DNA of 64,000 nt. It comes from Sphingomonas sp. (GTDB lineage: Bacteria; Pseudomonadota; Alphaproteobacteria; Sphingomonadales; Sphingomonadaceae). Below are positions 19,324-27,015 of this stretch, piece after piece. Every line of letters begins with the position of its first letter. The first letter of the stretch is position 1. Position numbers and translations under genes: made by a program. The stretch spans positions 537,664-601,663 of the forward strand of contig NZ_JAHBZI010000002.1 of the NCBI RefSeq assembly GCF_019635515.1. The letters run 5' to 3'. The notes under the pieces were generated by a model. The model was given only the letters and a program-made list of their open reading frames with translations, did not search any database and was not told the DNA's origin.

Positions 19324-20100
19324 CTAGAGCAGCAAATCCTGCGGCGGAATGGCGGTTCGTTTGACCGCGCCGCCGCCATGCCGGCGGGCGAGTTCGGTCG
19401 CGGCGCTGAAGCGGATGTCGGGATCGCGGTCCTGCGTGAAGGCGATCAGCACATCCTCGTCGAGCTCGGCATATTCCTTGCCGCGCTCGGGGCCGTAGCG
19501 GACGCGCGGCTCGAGTGCCGGTTCCTTCGACCAGGCGATCAATTGCTCGACGCTGGCCTCGCCCAGCATGTCGCGCAGGTGGAAGGCGGTGACATAGGCA
19601 TCGGGAAAAGCACGGTGCGCGGGCAGGCCGCGCTCGTGATCCATCCCCTCGGGCTTGCGCCAATAGCGCAGGAACTGGTTCGAGAAGCGCGGCGTGCCCG
19701 GCCAGAGGCGGAGCGCGCATTTATAGGTGCAGATCCAGTCGGCGCCGCGGGTCAGCGACGGCGTGCAGAACTGCTCCTCGAAACTGGCGCGGTGCGCCGC
19801 CAGCGCGACGCGGCGCGGCCAGGGGTCGAGCACCGGGCGGGCGACATCGTGCCACCACGGCGCGTCGGCGACATCCTCGTCGCGGATATGGTGGATCGCC
19901 ATGGTCAGCGGCGGGATCGGGCGGCCGGGATTGACCATGCGGTGGCCGCCCTCGCCATGCAGCTCCCAGCGGCCATCGGCGCCCAATGCGACATCCTGCC
20001 AGCCGATCTCGACCACGCCGTGCGCGGGCGGCTTGTCGCCGGTGGTCTCGAGATCGATGACGCGGATGATGGACGGGGCGGGCGGGGCCATGGGGGGCAT
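19324..20100 (-). CDS. DnaQ-fold 3'-5' exonuclease-like protein
   Basis: A 258-residue protein. The exonuclease motif I (RVIDLETTG), motif II region (AAHRASFEEQF) and motif III (GLPAHRAFPDAYVT, His and Asp) of the DEDDh family are visible in residues about 12-180, like exodeoxyribonuclease X or DnaQ-type proofreading domains. The C-terminal 70 residues include a stretch (ITFTQDRDPDIRFSAATELARR-like) reminiscent of a HEAT-like helix. Start ATG 20100 or 20091. It is the last chromosomal gene before the integration site. Confidence 0.83.
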   Translation of the reverse strand: MPPMAPPAPSIIRVIDLETTGDKPPAHGVVEIGWQDVALGADGRWELHGEGGHRMVNPGRPIPPLTMAIHHIRDEDVADAPWWHDVARPVLDPWPRRVALAAHRASFEEQFCTPSLTRGADWICTYKCALRLWPGTPRFSNQFLRYWRKPEGMDHERGLPAHRAFPDAYVTAFHLRDMLGEASVEQLIAWSKEPALEPRVRYGPERGKEYAELDEDVLIAFTQDRDPDIRFSAATELARRHGGGAVKRTAIPPQDLLL

Positions 20101-20176
20101 TTGGGGGTTTGGCGGGGAAAAGCCAATCGATTCCAGGATCCCCGATGGGGAATCTCTCAGACGGAATCGGAGAAAA

Positions 20177-20222
20177 TGGTGCTGCCGGTGAGGATTGAAC
20201 TCACGACCTCAGCCTTACCAAG
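20177..20222 (-). other. 3' half of tRNA-Thr(GGU): attachment-site remnant
   Basis: Read on the minus strand, this begins at the anticodon loop (CTTGGTAAGG, anticodon GGT), continues through a normal variable region and T arm (GTGAG-TTCAATC-CTCAC) and ends in CGGCAGC-ACCA. The 5' half, with D arm and the rest of the acceptor stem, is missing; identity to a tRNA breaks at 20223. This is the signature left when a tyrosine-integrase element inserts at a tRNA 3' end. The intact tRNA-Thr should lie at the far right end of the element, outside this window. Confidence 0.85.
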
Positions 20223-20328
20223 ACGCTTTTTTACTTGCGCCAATCTATCCAAACCTACGATTTCAGCCATTTTTTCTTGACTCAGCTAGCCGATAACGCG
20301 ACACTTTAGCCCACGATATTCTACCTCT

Positions 20329-20348
20329 TGCTTCCAATCTGCTTCCAA
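20329..20348 (+). repeat. Tandem TGCTTCCAA repeats upstream of the integrase
   Basis: The 9-mer TGCTTCCAA occurs at 20329-20337 and 20340-20348, an 11-base period, in the unusually AT-rich gap (20223-20395) between the attachment site and the integrase gene. Spaced short direct repeats near att are typical of arm-type integrase-binding sites. Confidence 0.5.
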
Positions 20349-20395
20349 ATTTCGGATGCTCCCGGAAGGCTGAGGTCGGGTTGGAGTAGTATAGC

Positions 20396-21910
20396 ATGTC
20401 CACCGAGCGCGTTCGAATCACCAAGCGCATCGTCGATGGCCTCTCGGCCGATGGCACTGACCGCTTCCTTTGGGATAGCGATGTCATTGGTTTCGGGCTG
20501 AGAATATCTCCCGCTGGCAAGCTGGTTTATGTGCTTCAGTACCGCATCGAGGGTCGCCAGCGCCGGTTCAAGATCGGGCCGCACGGCTCGCCCTGGACGC
20601 CTGAAGCCGCGCGCGCCGAGGCGCAGAGCCTTTTAGGAAGGATTGTAGATGGCGTCGACCCGCAGCAAGAAAAGATAGCGGATCGCATAGAACTTACGCT
20701 CGCCGATCTTAGCGAGATCTATCTGAACGAGACTCTCTTTACCGCGAAGGAGAGTTCCGTCCGGCAGGCGCGTAACAATATCGAGAACCATATCCTGCCG
20801 CTGCTCGGCAAGCGTCGGGTGTCTAAGATCGAGCGGAGCGATATCGAGCAGATGCTGCGGGACATCGCGGCTGGCAAGACCGCCCGAACCCTCAAAAAGG
20901 GGCATCGGCGACTGTCGCGCGTGCGCGGCGGCAAGGGCGCCGCGAACCAGTGCGTGACGACGATAAGTGCGATGCTTGGCGTGGCAATGGAACGCAAGCT
21001 GCGGTCGGACAATCCGGCCATCGGCGTCCGGAAATTTCCCGGCAAGAAGATGGAGCGGTTCCTCTCGCCCGCCGAGCTGGCGCGGCTGGGTGAGGCGCTG
21101 GCCGCTGCCGCATCGCTCGGCGTGGAAAGCCAGTACGCGATCGCGGCGCTGCGGCTGTTGGTCCTTACCGGCTGCCGGAAGAACGAGATCCTAAAGCTGA
21201 AGCACAGCTATATCGATCGCTATCATCGCTGCCTGCGTCTGCCGGACTCGAAGACGGGCGCCAAGGTCGTCCATCTGGGCGGACCCGCGATGCGGATCAT
21301 CGCCATGGTGCCGAGGGTGGAAGGCAACCCTTATCTGCTGCCGGGCAAGAAGGACGGCACCCATGTCACCGACCTGCAGGCAGTATGGGTCCGGATCCGT
21401 AAAACCGCCGGCCTGGAGGACGTGCGCATCCACGACCTGCGCCACAGCTTCGCCTCGATCGGCGCGGCCACGGGCGACAGCATGCTGATCATCGGTGCGC
21501 TGCTCGGACACCGCAGCGCCAAGACCACCGAACGCTATACGCATCTCTCCGATCATCCGCTTAAGAGTGCCGCGGAGCGCATTTCCGACGAGATCGCCCG
21601 ATGCCTTGGCGAAGGGCTAGATGAGCAAACGGCCAACGAAGCGCTCGAAGAACCGTTCGCCAGGTTCTGGGCAAGAGATGGCGAAGCCGAAACGCAGCAT
21701 TCCGACCCGGTGCTCGGAGCGATCATCCGGACCCAGTGGCTCGATACCCGTGCCGCTGCTGCATTGCTCGGGTTTACCGTTGGGACGATGCAAACCTATC
21801 GCTGGATGGGGACGGGTCCGGCCTTCCGTAAAATCGGACGCCGAATAGTCTATTCAGCCGAAGCGCTCAGCGCATGGCGCGATGCTCAGCGCGGGCTGCT
21901 GGCAGCCTAA
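20396..21910 (+). CDS. Tyrosine site-specific integrase with C-terminal HTH (excisionase-like) domain
   Basis: A 504-residue recombinase. The N-terminal 90 residues are a DUF4102-type arm-binding domain (DRFLWDSDVIGFGLRISPAGKLVYVL); a core-binding domain follows; the catalytic domain shows Arg261 (LTGCRKNEI), His346-x-x-Arg349 (HDLRHS), His372 (GHRSAKT) and nucleophile Tyr381 (ERYTHL). Unusually, residues about 449-504 add a helix-turn-helix of the AlpA/excisionase type (LDTRAAAALLGFTVGTMQTY...GRRIVYS). It lies 170 bases from the tRNA remnant and presumably drove insertion there. ATG 20396 has TTGGAG upstream. Confidence 0.95.
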   Translation: MSTERVRITKRIVDGLSADGTDRFLWDSDVIGFGLRISPAGKLVYVLQYRIEGRQRRFKIGPHGSPWTPEAARAEAQSLLGRIVDGVDPQQEKIADRIELTLADLSEIYLNETLFTAKESSVRQARNNIENHILPLLGKRRVSKIERSDIEQMLRDIAAGKTARTLKKGHRRLSRVRGGKGAANQCVTTISAMLGVAMERKLRSDNPAIGVRKFPGKKMERFLSPAELARLGEALAAAASLGVESQYAIAALRLLVLTGCRKNEILKLKHSYIDRYHRCLRLPDSKTGAKVVHLGGPAMRIIAMVPRVEGNPYLLPGKKDGTHVTDLQAVWVRIRKTAGLEDVRIHDLRHSFASIGAATGDSMLIIGALLGHRSAKTTERYTHLSDHPLKSAAERISDEIARCLGEGLDEQTANEALEEPFARFWARDGEAETQHSDPVLGAIIRTQWLDTRAAAALLGFTVGTMQTYRWMGTGPAFRKIGRRIVYSAEALSAWRDAQRGLLAA

Positions 21911-21957
21911 ACCCCGCCGCTGCAACCGCCGGCCCACCCGATTGCGCATTGAAGATT

Positions 21958-21985
21958 CCATAATTCCACGTTAGTGGAAGTATGG
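21958..21985. promoter_or_regulatory. Candidate ArsR operator (site 1)
   Basis: A 12-base inverted repeat with one mismatch around a GTTA centre: CCATAATTCCAC / GTGGAAGTATGG. The core AATTCC-N6-GTGGAA recurs immediately before the arsR gene at 26503-26520. It lies between the integrase and the arsenic operon. Confidence 0.55.
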
Positions 21986-22016
21986 AGTCGTTGGACTCGC
22001 AGCTGGGAGGATCGCC

Positions 22017-22388
22017 ATGAGACCGCTAATTGCGCTACGTGCAGGTACCGCTCACCGGCTCCAACAGATACAGATGATCCCCGCGGCCGCGTGCCTCTTT
22101 GGTCTGGGTCTTGCCCTTGCGATCTACAAATTCGCAGCGGACGACCCAAGCGCCCTTGCCGCTGATGCGGACCTGCAGGACTTCGTCTGGCGGCTCCCAT
22201 TGACCGTTTGCCGGGGCGGCGGCGAGCAATATCAGTGCAGGTATCAGGCAGCGCCCGACCAGCCACTGGCGTTACGATTCAAAAGCCCCCTCTACCGTTG
22301 CACGTTGCCAGCACCGGAGCAGAAGATGTGCCGGCAAACGTTCGTCGCCGGCTCGTCGGGACAGATCGTGATCAAAAAGCGGGATTAA
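22017..22388 (+). CDS. Hypothetical small membrane protein (alternative to antisense gene)
   Basis: A 123-residue reading frame with a strong ribosome-binding site (GGGAGG six bases before ATG 22017) just after the candidate ArsR operator. It encodes one hydrophobic segment (about residues 21-38) and a Cys-containing C-terminal part (VCRGG, YQCRY, YRCTL, KMCRQ). I know no homologue. It overlaps head-on with another plausible frame on the minus strand (22035-22229), so one of the two may be a shadow. Position favours it as first gene of the arsenic operon; the protein sequence itself is less convincing. Confidence 0.4.
   Translation: MRPLIALRAGTAHRLQQIQMIPAAACLFGLGLALAIYKFAADDPSALAADADLQDFVWRLPLTVCRGGGEQYQCRYQAAPDQPLALRFKSPLYRCTLPAPEQKMCRQTFVAGSSGQIVIKKRD
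22035..22229 (-). CDS. Hypothetical small beta-rich protein, start uncertain
   Basis: The minus strand encodes about 64 residues with alternating beta-strand character (EVLQVRISGKGAWVVRCEF, then EARGRGDHLYLLEPVSGTC) and two Cys, the look of a small secreted domain. Upstream codons would give a signal-peptide-like stretch (LIPALILLAAAPA), but no ATG or GTG is found before an in-frame stop, only TTG/CTG, and no ribosome-binding site. It may be a decayed gene. It is antisense to the frame at 22017-22388. Confidence 0.42.
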   Translation of the reverse strand: MLAAAPANGQWEPPDEVLQVRISGKGAWVVRCEFVDRKGKTQTKEARGRGDHLYLLEPVSGTCT

Positions 22389-22390
22389 AT

Positions 22391-22489
22391 GGATGGCGGC
22401 GACGGCGCAGGGAACCTTAGACTTGTTCGTTTCGATAGTTCCGCTACTGGCGAAGAATGGAATTGAACAACGCCGTCGCCACCCCATCC
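22391..22489. other. Long-range hairpin in the arsenic-operon leader
   Basis: GGATGG-C-GGCGACGGCG (22391-22407) pairs with CGCCGTCGCC (22471-22480) and CCATCC (22484-22489), with TTGTTC/GAACAA pairing inside. It sits just upstream of the arsC fusion gene (start 22534). It could act as an attenuator or mRNA-stability element. Confidence 0.4.
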
Positions 22490-22533
22490 GCGCCTAGATG
22501 CGCGAGCATCCGGCGCGATCGGGAGAGACTGAC

Positions 22534-23484
22534 GTGAGCGACCGTATCTACACCATATTGTTCCTGTGCACCGGCAATTCGGCGCGGTCGATCCTCGCCG
22601 AAGCCGCGATGAACAAGCTAGGCGCGGGGCGTTTTCGCGCTTATTCGGCGGGCAGCTTCCCGAAGGGGGAAGTCCACCCGATGGCGCTCGAACTGTTGTC
22701 CTCGATGCAGTTTCCGACCGAGGGACTGCGCTCGAAAAGCTGGGACGAATTCGCGCAGCCAGGCGCTCCCGCGATCGATTTTATATTTACCGTCTGCGAC
22801 AACGCAGCGGGCGAAATGTGTCCCGCCTGGCCCGGCCGGCCTGTGACCGCGCATTGGGGGATCGACGATCCTGCGGCGGTCGAAGGTGACGGGCAGGAAG
22901 AAGCGTTCAGGCAGGCGCTGCGCCATCTGACCAACCGCATTTCACTGTTCCTGGCGCTCCCGCACGAGAGCCATGATCAAATGGCGCTCGCGGGCAAGCT
23001 TCGCGAGATCGGGCGCAGCGAAGGCGCCACCACCACACCAAAGCGAGCCACAATGCGGACTGACATCATCATCTACCACAACCCTGAGTGCGGAACGTCA
23101 CGCAATGTACTTGCGATGATCCGCAATGCCGGCATCGAACCACATGTCATCGAGTATCTGAAGACGCCACCGACGCGCGCGCTCCTGGTTCAGCTCATTG
23201 AGCGCGCCGGCCTCACGCCTCGCGAAGTGCTACGCGAAAAAGGTACACCATTTGTGGAGCTGGGCCTTGGCGATACCGCTCTGTCCAACGACGCGCTGGT
23301 CGATGCAATGATGGCGCACCCGGTCCTGATCAACCGCCCGCTGGTGGTAAGCCTGCTTGGCGTGCGTTTGTGTCGACCCTCGGAAGTCGTGCTCGATATC
23401 TTGCCGGCGGCGCAGCGCGGCGCCTTCGCCAAGGAGGACGGCGAGCAGGTGGTCGATGCTCAGGGCCGGCGGGTGTCGGCATGA
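22534..23484 (+). CDS. arsC: Fused arsenate reductase: LMW-phosphatase-type ArsC + glutaredoxin-type ArsC
   Basis: A 316-residue single frame joins two unrelated arsenate reductases. The first (about residues 5-155) is of the low-molecular-weight phosphatase type (LFLCTGNSARSILAEA, TVCDNA). The second (about 174-316) is ArsC of the glutaredoxin/Spx fold (IIIYHNPECGTSRNVLAMI, with the CGTSR active site). There is no stop between them; an internal ATG at 23053 could also give the second domain alone. GTG 22534 is chosen because GGGAGAG lies six bases upstream; ATG 22498 lacks one. Overlaps acr3 by 4 bases. Confidence 0.93.
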   Translation: MSDRIYTILFLCTGNSARSILAEAAMNKLGAGRFRAYSAGSFPKGEVHPMALELLSSMQFPTEGLRSKSWDEFAQPGAPAIDFIFTVCDNAAGEMCPAWPGRPVTAHWGIDDPAAVEGDGQEEAFRQALRHLTNRISLFLALPHESHDQMALAGKLREIGRSEGATTTPKRATMRTDIIIYHNPECGTSRNVLAMIRNAGIEPHVIEYLKTPPTRALLVQLIERAGLTPREVLREKGTPFVELGLGDTALSNDALVDAMMAHPVLINRPLVVSLLGVRLCRPSEVVLDILPAAQRGAFAKEDGEQVVDAQGRRVSA

Positions 23485-24566
23485 GCGAGGGAATCGCGGC
23501 TACGGCGCCGGCTGGAGCTCCGGTCCGTCCCGGCATCGGCTTCTTCGAACGCTACCTGACGCTATGGGTCGCACTTTGCATCGTCGTCGGGATAGCGCTT
23601 GGCTACTGGCTTCCAGGGGTATTCGCGGCGATCGCCACCGCCGAGGTGGCGCGGGTCAACCTGGTCGTCGCCGTGCTCATCTGGCTGATGATCGTGCCGA
23701 TGCTGCTCAAGATCGATTTCGGGGCATTGGGGTCGGTCAGGCAGCATTGGAAAGGCGTCGGAGTCACACTGTTCATCAACTGGGCGGTGAAGCCCTTTTC
23801 GATGGCACTTCTAGGTACCGTTTTCATTGGCTGGCTGTTTGCGCCGCTGCTTCCCGCGGGCCAGATATCGTCGTACATCGCCGGTCTGATCCTGCTGGCC
23901 GCCGCGCCCTGTACCGCGATGGTGTTCGTATGGTCGAACCTCTGCGATGGCGAGCCCAACTACACGCTCAGCCAAGTTGCGCTCAACGATGTGATCATGG
24001 TGTTCGCATTCGCGCCGCTCGTCGGGCTGCTGCTCGGCGTCGCGTCGATCACAGTGCCATGGGACACGCTGCTGATCTCGGTCGTGCTGTACATCGTGCT
24101 ACCGGTTATCGCCGCGCAGATCCTTCGCAGCGCCTTGCTGTCGGCCGGCGGGCAATCCGCCCTCGACGCCTTCCTCAAGGTCGTGCAGCCCGTATCGCTG
24201 CTGGCACTGCTCGCCACCCTCATCCTGCTGTTCGGCTTCCAAGGTCAACAGATCCTCGCGCAGCCGCTGGTCATCGCGCTGCTCGCGGTGCCAATCCTGA
24301 TCCAGGTCTATTTCAATGCGGGCCTTGCCTATTGGCTGAGCAAGCGGTTCGGCGTGGCGTGGTGCGTCGCCGCACCCGCGGCCCTGATCGGCGCCTCCAA
24401 CTTCTTCGAACTGGCGGTTGCCGCGGCGATCTCGCTATTCGGGCTAAACTCGGGCGCGGCGCTGGCCACCGTCGTCGGCGTGCTGGTCGAAGTTCCTGTC
24501 ATGCTTTCGGTTGTGGCGATCGTGAAGCGCACCCGACCCTGGTATGAGGGAAGCGCGTCGCGGTGA
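23481..24566 (+). CDS. acr3: ACR3-family arsenite efflux permease
   Basis: A 361-residue inner-membrane carrier with about ten transmembrane helices that exports arsenite produced by ArsC. ACR3 hallmarks: the conserved Cys-containing helix AAAPCTAMVFVWSNL and the GASNFFELAVAAAISLFG stretch. ATG 23481 overlaps the arsC stop (ATGA), and the gene overlaps the next GTG by four bases, so the whole block is one translationally coupled operon. Confidence 0.95.
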   Translation: MSEGIAATAPAGAPVRPGIGFFERYLTLWVALCIVVGIALGYWLPGVFAAIATAEVARVNLVVAVLIWLMIVPMLLKIDFGALGSVRQHWKGVGVTLFINWAVKPFSMALLGTVFIGWLFAPLLPAGQISSYIAGLILLAAAPCTAMVFVWSNLCDGEPNYTLSQVALNDVIMVFAFAPLVGLLLGVASITVPWDTLLISVVLYIVLPVIAAQILRSALLSAGGQSALDAFLKVVQPVSLLALLATLILLFGFQGQQILAQPLVIALLAVPILIQVYFNAGLAYWLSKRFGVAWCVAAPAALIGASNFFELAVAAAISLFGLNSGAALATVVGVLVEVPVMLSVVAIVKRTRPWYEGSASR

Positions 24567-25009
24567 CCGAGCTGGTGTTCTTCGAAGTACCTCGCGGTGC
24601 CTATGATATCCTGCGCGCTGCACTCGAACAGGCCGATCTCCCGACTGGAGACCTGGATCAGCCCGGCCGACTATTCTTCGGCCTGTCCGACGACAAGAGC
24701 CTGATAGGCTTTATCGGCTTGGAGGGAGAGGGGCCCGACCGGCTGGTCCGTTCTCTTGTGGTGCTTCCCAGCCGCCGCGGAAGCGGGCTTGGTTCTACGC
24801 TTGTCGGGCGACTCGAAGCGATGCTGCCAAGGGACGTGGAACGCCTTCATCTGCTGACGCGCACGGCGGCGCCGCTTTTTCGGCAGCTCGGCTATGTCGA
24901 TGCGGAACGCAGCACCGCGCCGACGAACATTGCTTCCACCGAACAATTCGTCTCGCTCTGCCCGGCGAATGCTGCCTATCTTGTCAAGACACTGGATCGA
25001 TTTGCCTGA
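24563..25009 (+). CDS. ArsN2-like GNAT acetyltransferase
   Basis: A 148-residue GCN5-type N-acetyltransferase with [25 protein letters not shown] as the acetyl-CoA binding motif A. Similar proteins in arsenic operons are called ArsN2; ArsN1 relatives acetylate the glutamine-like arsenical phosphinothricin/arsinothricin. The substrate here is not known. GTG 24563 overlaps the acr3 stop, and the TGA overlaps the ATG of arsH. Confidence 0.85.
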   Translation: MTELVFFEVPRGAYDILRAALEQADLPTGDLDQPGRLFFGLSDDKSLIGFIGLEGEGPDRLVRSLVVLPSRRGSGLGSTLVGRLEAMLPRDVERLHLLTRTAAPLFRQLGYVDAERSTAPTNIASTEQFVSLCPANAAYLVKTLDRFA

Positions 25010-25752
25010 TGCCCCTCCGTTCCCTCACCGACCCCGATCATCTGCCCGCCCTCGATCCAGACTTTGCGCTTCGGCAACCTGCCGTGGGCCTCGGCGCCGA
25101 TCAGCCGCCGCCGCGGATCCTGCTGCTCTATGGATCGCTGCGCGAACGCTCCTTCTCGCGCTTCGCGACCGAGGAGGCGGCGCGGCTGCTGCAATATTTC
25201 GGCGCCGAGACGCGCATTTTCGACCCCGCCACCCTACCGCTTCCCGACCAGATCAAGGGCGACGACCATCCAGCGGTCCATGAACTGCGCGAGCTGTCGC
25301 TTTGGTCCGAAGGTCACGTCTGGTGCAGTCCGGAACGCCATGGCCAGGTGTCGGGGATCATGAAGGCCCAGATCGACCACCTCCCTTTGTCCATCGGCGG
25401 CATGCGCCCTACCCAGGGCCGCACACTCGCCGTCATGCAGGTGTCGGGCGGCTCGCAGTCCTTCAACGCGGTCAACACGCTACGCTTGCTCGGGCGCTGG
25501 ATGCGCATGGTCACGATCCCCAATCAGTCGAGCGTCGCCAAGGCATTCCAAGAGTTCGATGAGCACGGCCGCATGAAGCCATCGAACTACTACGATCGCA
25601 TCGTCGATGTGATGGAGGAGCTAGTGCGCTTCACCGTGCTGCTGCGGCCCCATACCGACCAGCTCGTTGACCGCTACTCCGAGCGCAAGGCGGCGGATCG
25701 TCGGATCGATCCCGACACCGACCTGTCGACGATCGCGATTGGCGGCAGTTAA
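25009..25752 (+). CDS. arsH: ArsH, NADPH-dependent FMN reductase
   Basis: A 247-residue flavodoxin-like protein. It has the FMN-phosphate loop ([14 protein letters not shown]), and the [24 protein letters not shown] segment typical of ArsH. ArsH proteins reduce FMN/azo dyes and oxidise trivalent organoarsenicals, adding organoarsenical resistance to the operon. It is last in the coupled arsC-acr3-arsN-arsH run and converges on the DUF47-like gene with a 3-base gap. Confidence 0.95.
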   Translation: MPLRSLTDPDHLPALDPDFALRQPAVGLGADQPPPRILLLYGSLRERSFSRFATEEAARLLQYFGAETRIFDPATLPLPDQIKGDDHPAVHELRELSLWSEGHVWCSPERHGQVSGIMKAQIDHLPLSIGGMRPTQGRTLAVMQVSGGSQSFNAVNTLRLLGRWMRMVTIPNQSSVAKAFQEFDEHGRMKPSNYYDRIVDVMEELVRFTVLLRPHTDQLVDRYSERKAADRRIDPDTDLSTIAIGGS

Positions 25753-25755
25753 GGC

Positions 25756-26385
25756 CTAGGCGGCAATCCGCTCAAGAGTAGCGGCAACGCGGTCGAGGCC
25801 GTCGGCCATGCCTTTCAAGTGCGCATAGACTTCGCGACGCGCGATGAATTCCCGCGCATCGGAGGAGGCCTCGAACAGCGTACGCAACCCAGTATCGTGC
25901 AAGTCGTCAAAAAGCGTGCCCTCCTCGCGAAGCGTCGTCCCCGCACCGATCAGCCGTTCACGATATCGGCTGGCGGAGCGCAGCAGCGGGATCGCCATGC
26001 CGGCGGTGTCGATCGCATCAACCAAGACGTGGGACAGCGCCTGCATCCCCGGGTCGGGGTCCGAAATACCGTAACGACGGATGGCAAGCGCGGCTTGCTT
26101 CATATCGCCAAAAACTCCCTCAAGCGCGGCGAACAGGCCGGCCACGACGCTTCGGTCTTGGGGATCGATACAAGCCAATCCAGCTTCGCACCAAAAGTCT
26201 CGGCTGAGCGCTCCCGCTTCCTTTTCGTGACGCACGATCGCCACGAGGTGCAAATCCCGAGCGCCGCGCCCCATGAACAGGCCAGCGAGTGCGCCGCCCG
26301 CTTCGGCAAGCAACAAGGCCTGCTTGTCATAGATCGCGATTAAGCTAGCCTGTTCCGCGCCCTGCGCGACACCGGTATCCGGCAT
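25756..26385 (-). CDS. DUF47/PhoU-like protein in the arsenic cluster
   Basis: A 209-residue all-helical protein. Segments such as IVRHEKEAGALSRDFW, IDPQDRSVVAGLFAALEGVFGDMKQAALAIRRYG and the C-terminal REFIARREVYAHLKGMADGLDRVAATLERIA follow the DUF47 (PhoU-related) pattern, a family normally paired with Pit phosphate transporters. Because arsenate is a phosphate analogue, a role in phosphate/arsenate uptake control is plausible but inferred. ATG 26385 has GGGAGACAGG upstream. It is divergent from arsR. Confidence 0.7.
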   Translation of the reverse strand: MPDTGVAQGAEQASLIAIYDKQALLLAEAGGALAGLFMGRGARDLHLVAIVRHEKEAGALSRDFWCEAGLACIDPQDRSVVAGLFAALEGVFGDMKQAALAIRRYGISDPDPGMQALSHVLVDAIDTAGMAIPLLRSASRYRERLIGAGTTLREEGTLFDDLHDTGLRTLFEASSDAREFIARREVYAHLKGMADGLDRVAATLERIAA

Positions 26386-26502
26386 TACCCTGTCTCCCTG
26401 AGACTGTACCATATTTCAACAACTCTGGAAGTATAGCATTTTGTGCATTAGAAGCAGCGAGCGACGCTCGATTGCCAAGCGAGACGCGTTGCTCCGACGC
26501 AC

Positions 26503-26520
26503 AATTCCGTTAGAGTGGAA
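26503..26520. promoter_or_regulatory. Candidate ArsR operator (site 2)
   Basis: AATTCC-GTTAGA-GTGGAA lies three bases before the arsR start codon and matches the core of the site at 21963-21979 (AATTCC-ACGTTA-GTGGAA). Binding there would block arsR and possibly the divergent DUF47-like gene. Inference from the shared motif. Confidence 0.5.
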
Positions 26521-26522
26521 CA

Positions 26523-26876
26523 ATGGAACCGAAGAACGCAGTCGCCAGCTTATCGGCTCTCGCACATGATGGACGTCTGGCCGCCTTTCGCATGCTCATC
26601 CAGGCTGGCCATGACGGCCTCGCCGCAGGGGAGATCGCGCGTCGGATGGGGACGCCACCCAACACGCTGTCCGCGAACCTCAACATCCTGTCGAACGCGA
26701 ATCTTATCGAGAGCCGCCGCGAGGGGCGCTCGATCATTTACACCGCGAGCTACGCGAATATGAGCGACCTGCTCGAGTTTTTGATGGAAGATTGCTGCGG
26801 CGGATCGCCCGAAATTTGCGAACGCCTTACCGCCGTCCTTGTCCGCAGCCATTGCGAGGCAGTCGGCGCCTCCTGA
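26523..26876 (+). CDS. arsR: ArsR-family transcriptional repressor
   Basis: A 117-residue winged-helix repressor (ALAHDGRLAAFRMLIQAGHDGLAAGEIARRMGTPPNTLSANLNIL, then SRREGRSIIYTA for the wing). A C-terminal Cys-rich motif, EDCCGGSPEIC (about residues 92-102), is the likely As(III) site; it is at the C-terminus rather than in the DNA-recognition helix. By family knowledge, arsenite binding releases DNA. The gene is separated from the arsC-acr3-arsN-arsH operon by the DUF47-like gene. Confidence 0.93.
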   Translation: MEPKNAVASLSALAHDGRLAAFRMLIQAGHDGLAAGEIARRMGTPPNTLSANLNILSNANLIESRREGRSIIYTASYANMSDLLEFLMEDCCGGSPEICERLTAVLVRSHCEAVGAS

Positions 26877-27015
26877 GCGCCAAAGGCCAATTCGAGTATT
26901 GGTGAAAGGGGGCATTGGAGCGTAGCTGAGATTCGGTATCGGGCGGCGACGGTCCAGTCGGGTGCGTAATCCGTTTCGCGCCCGATCGCTCATGCCCCTT
27001 CGGCCGAACTCCAAT

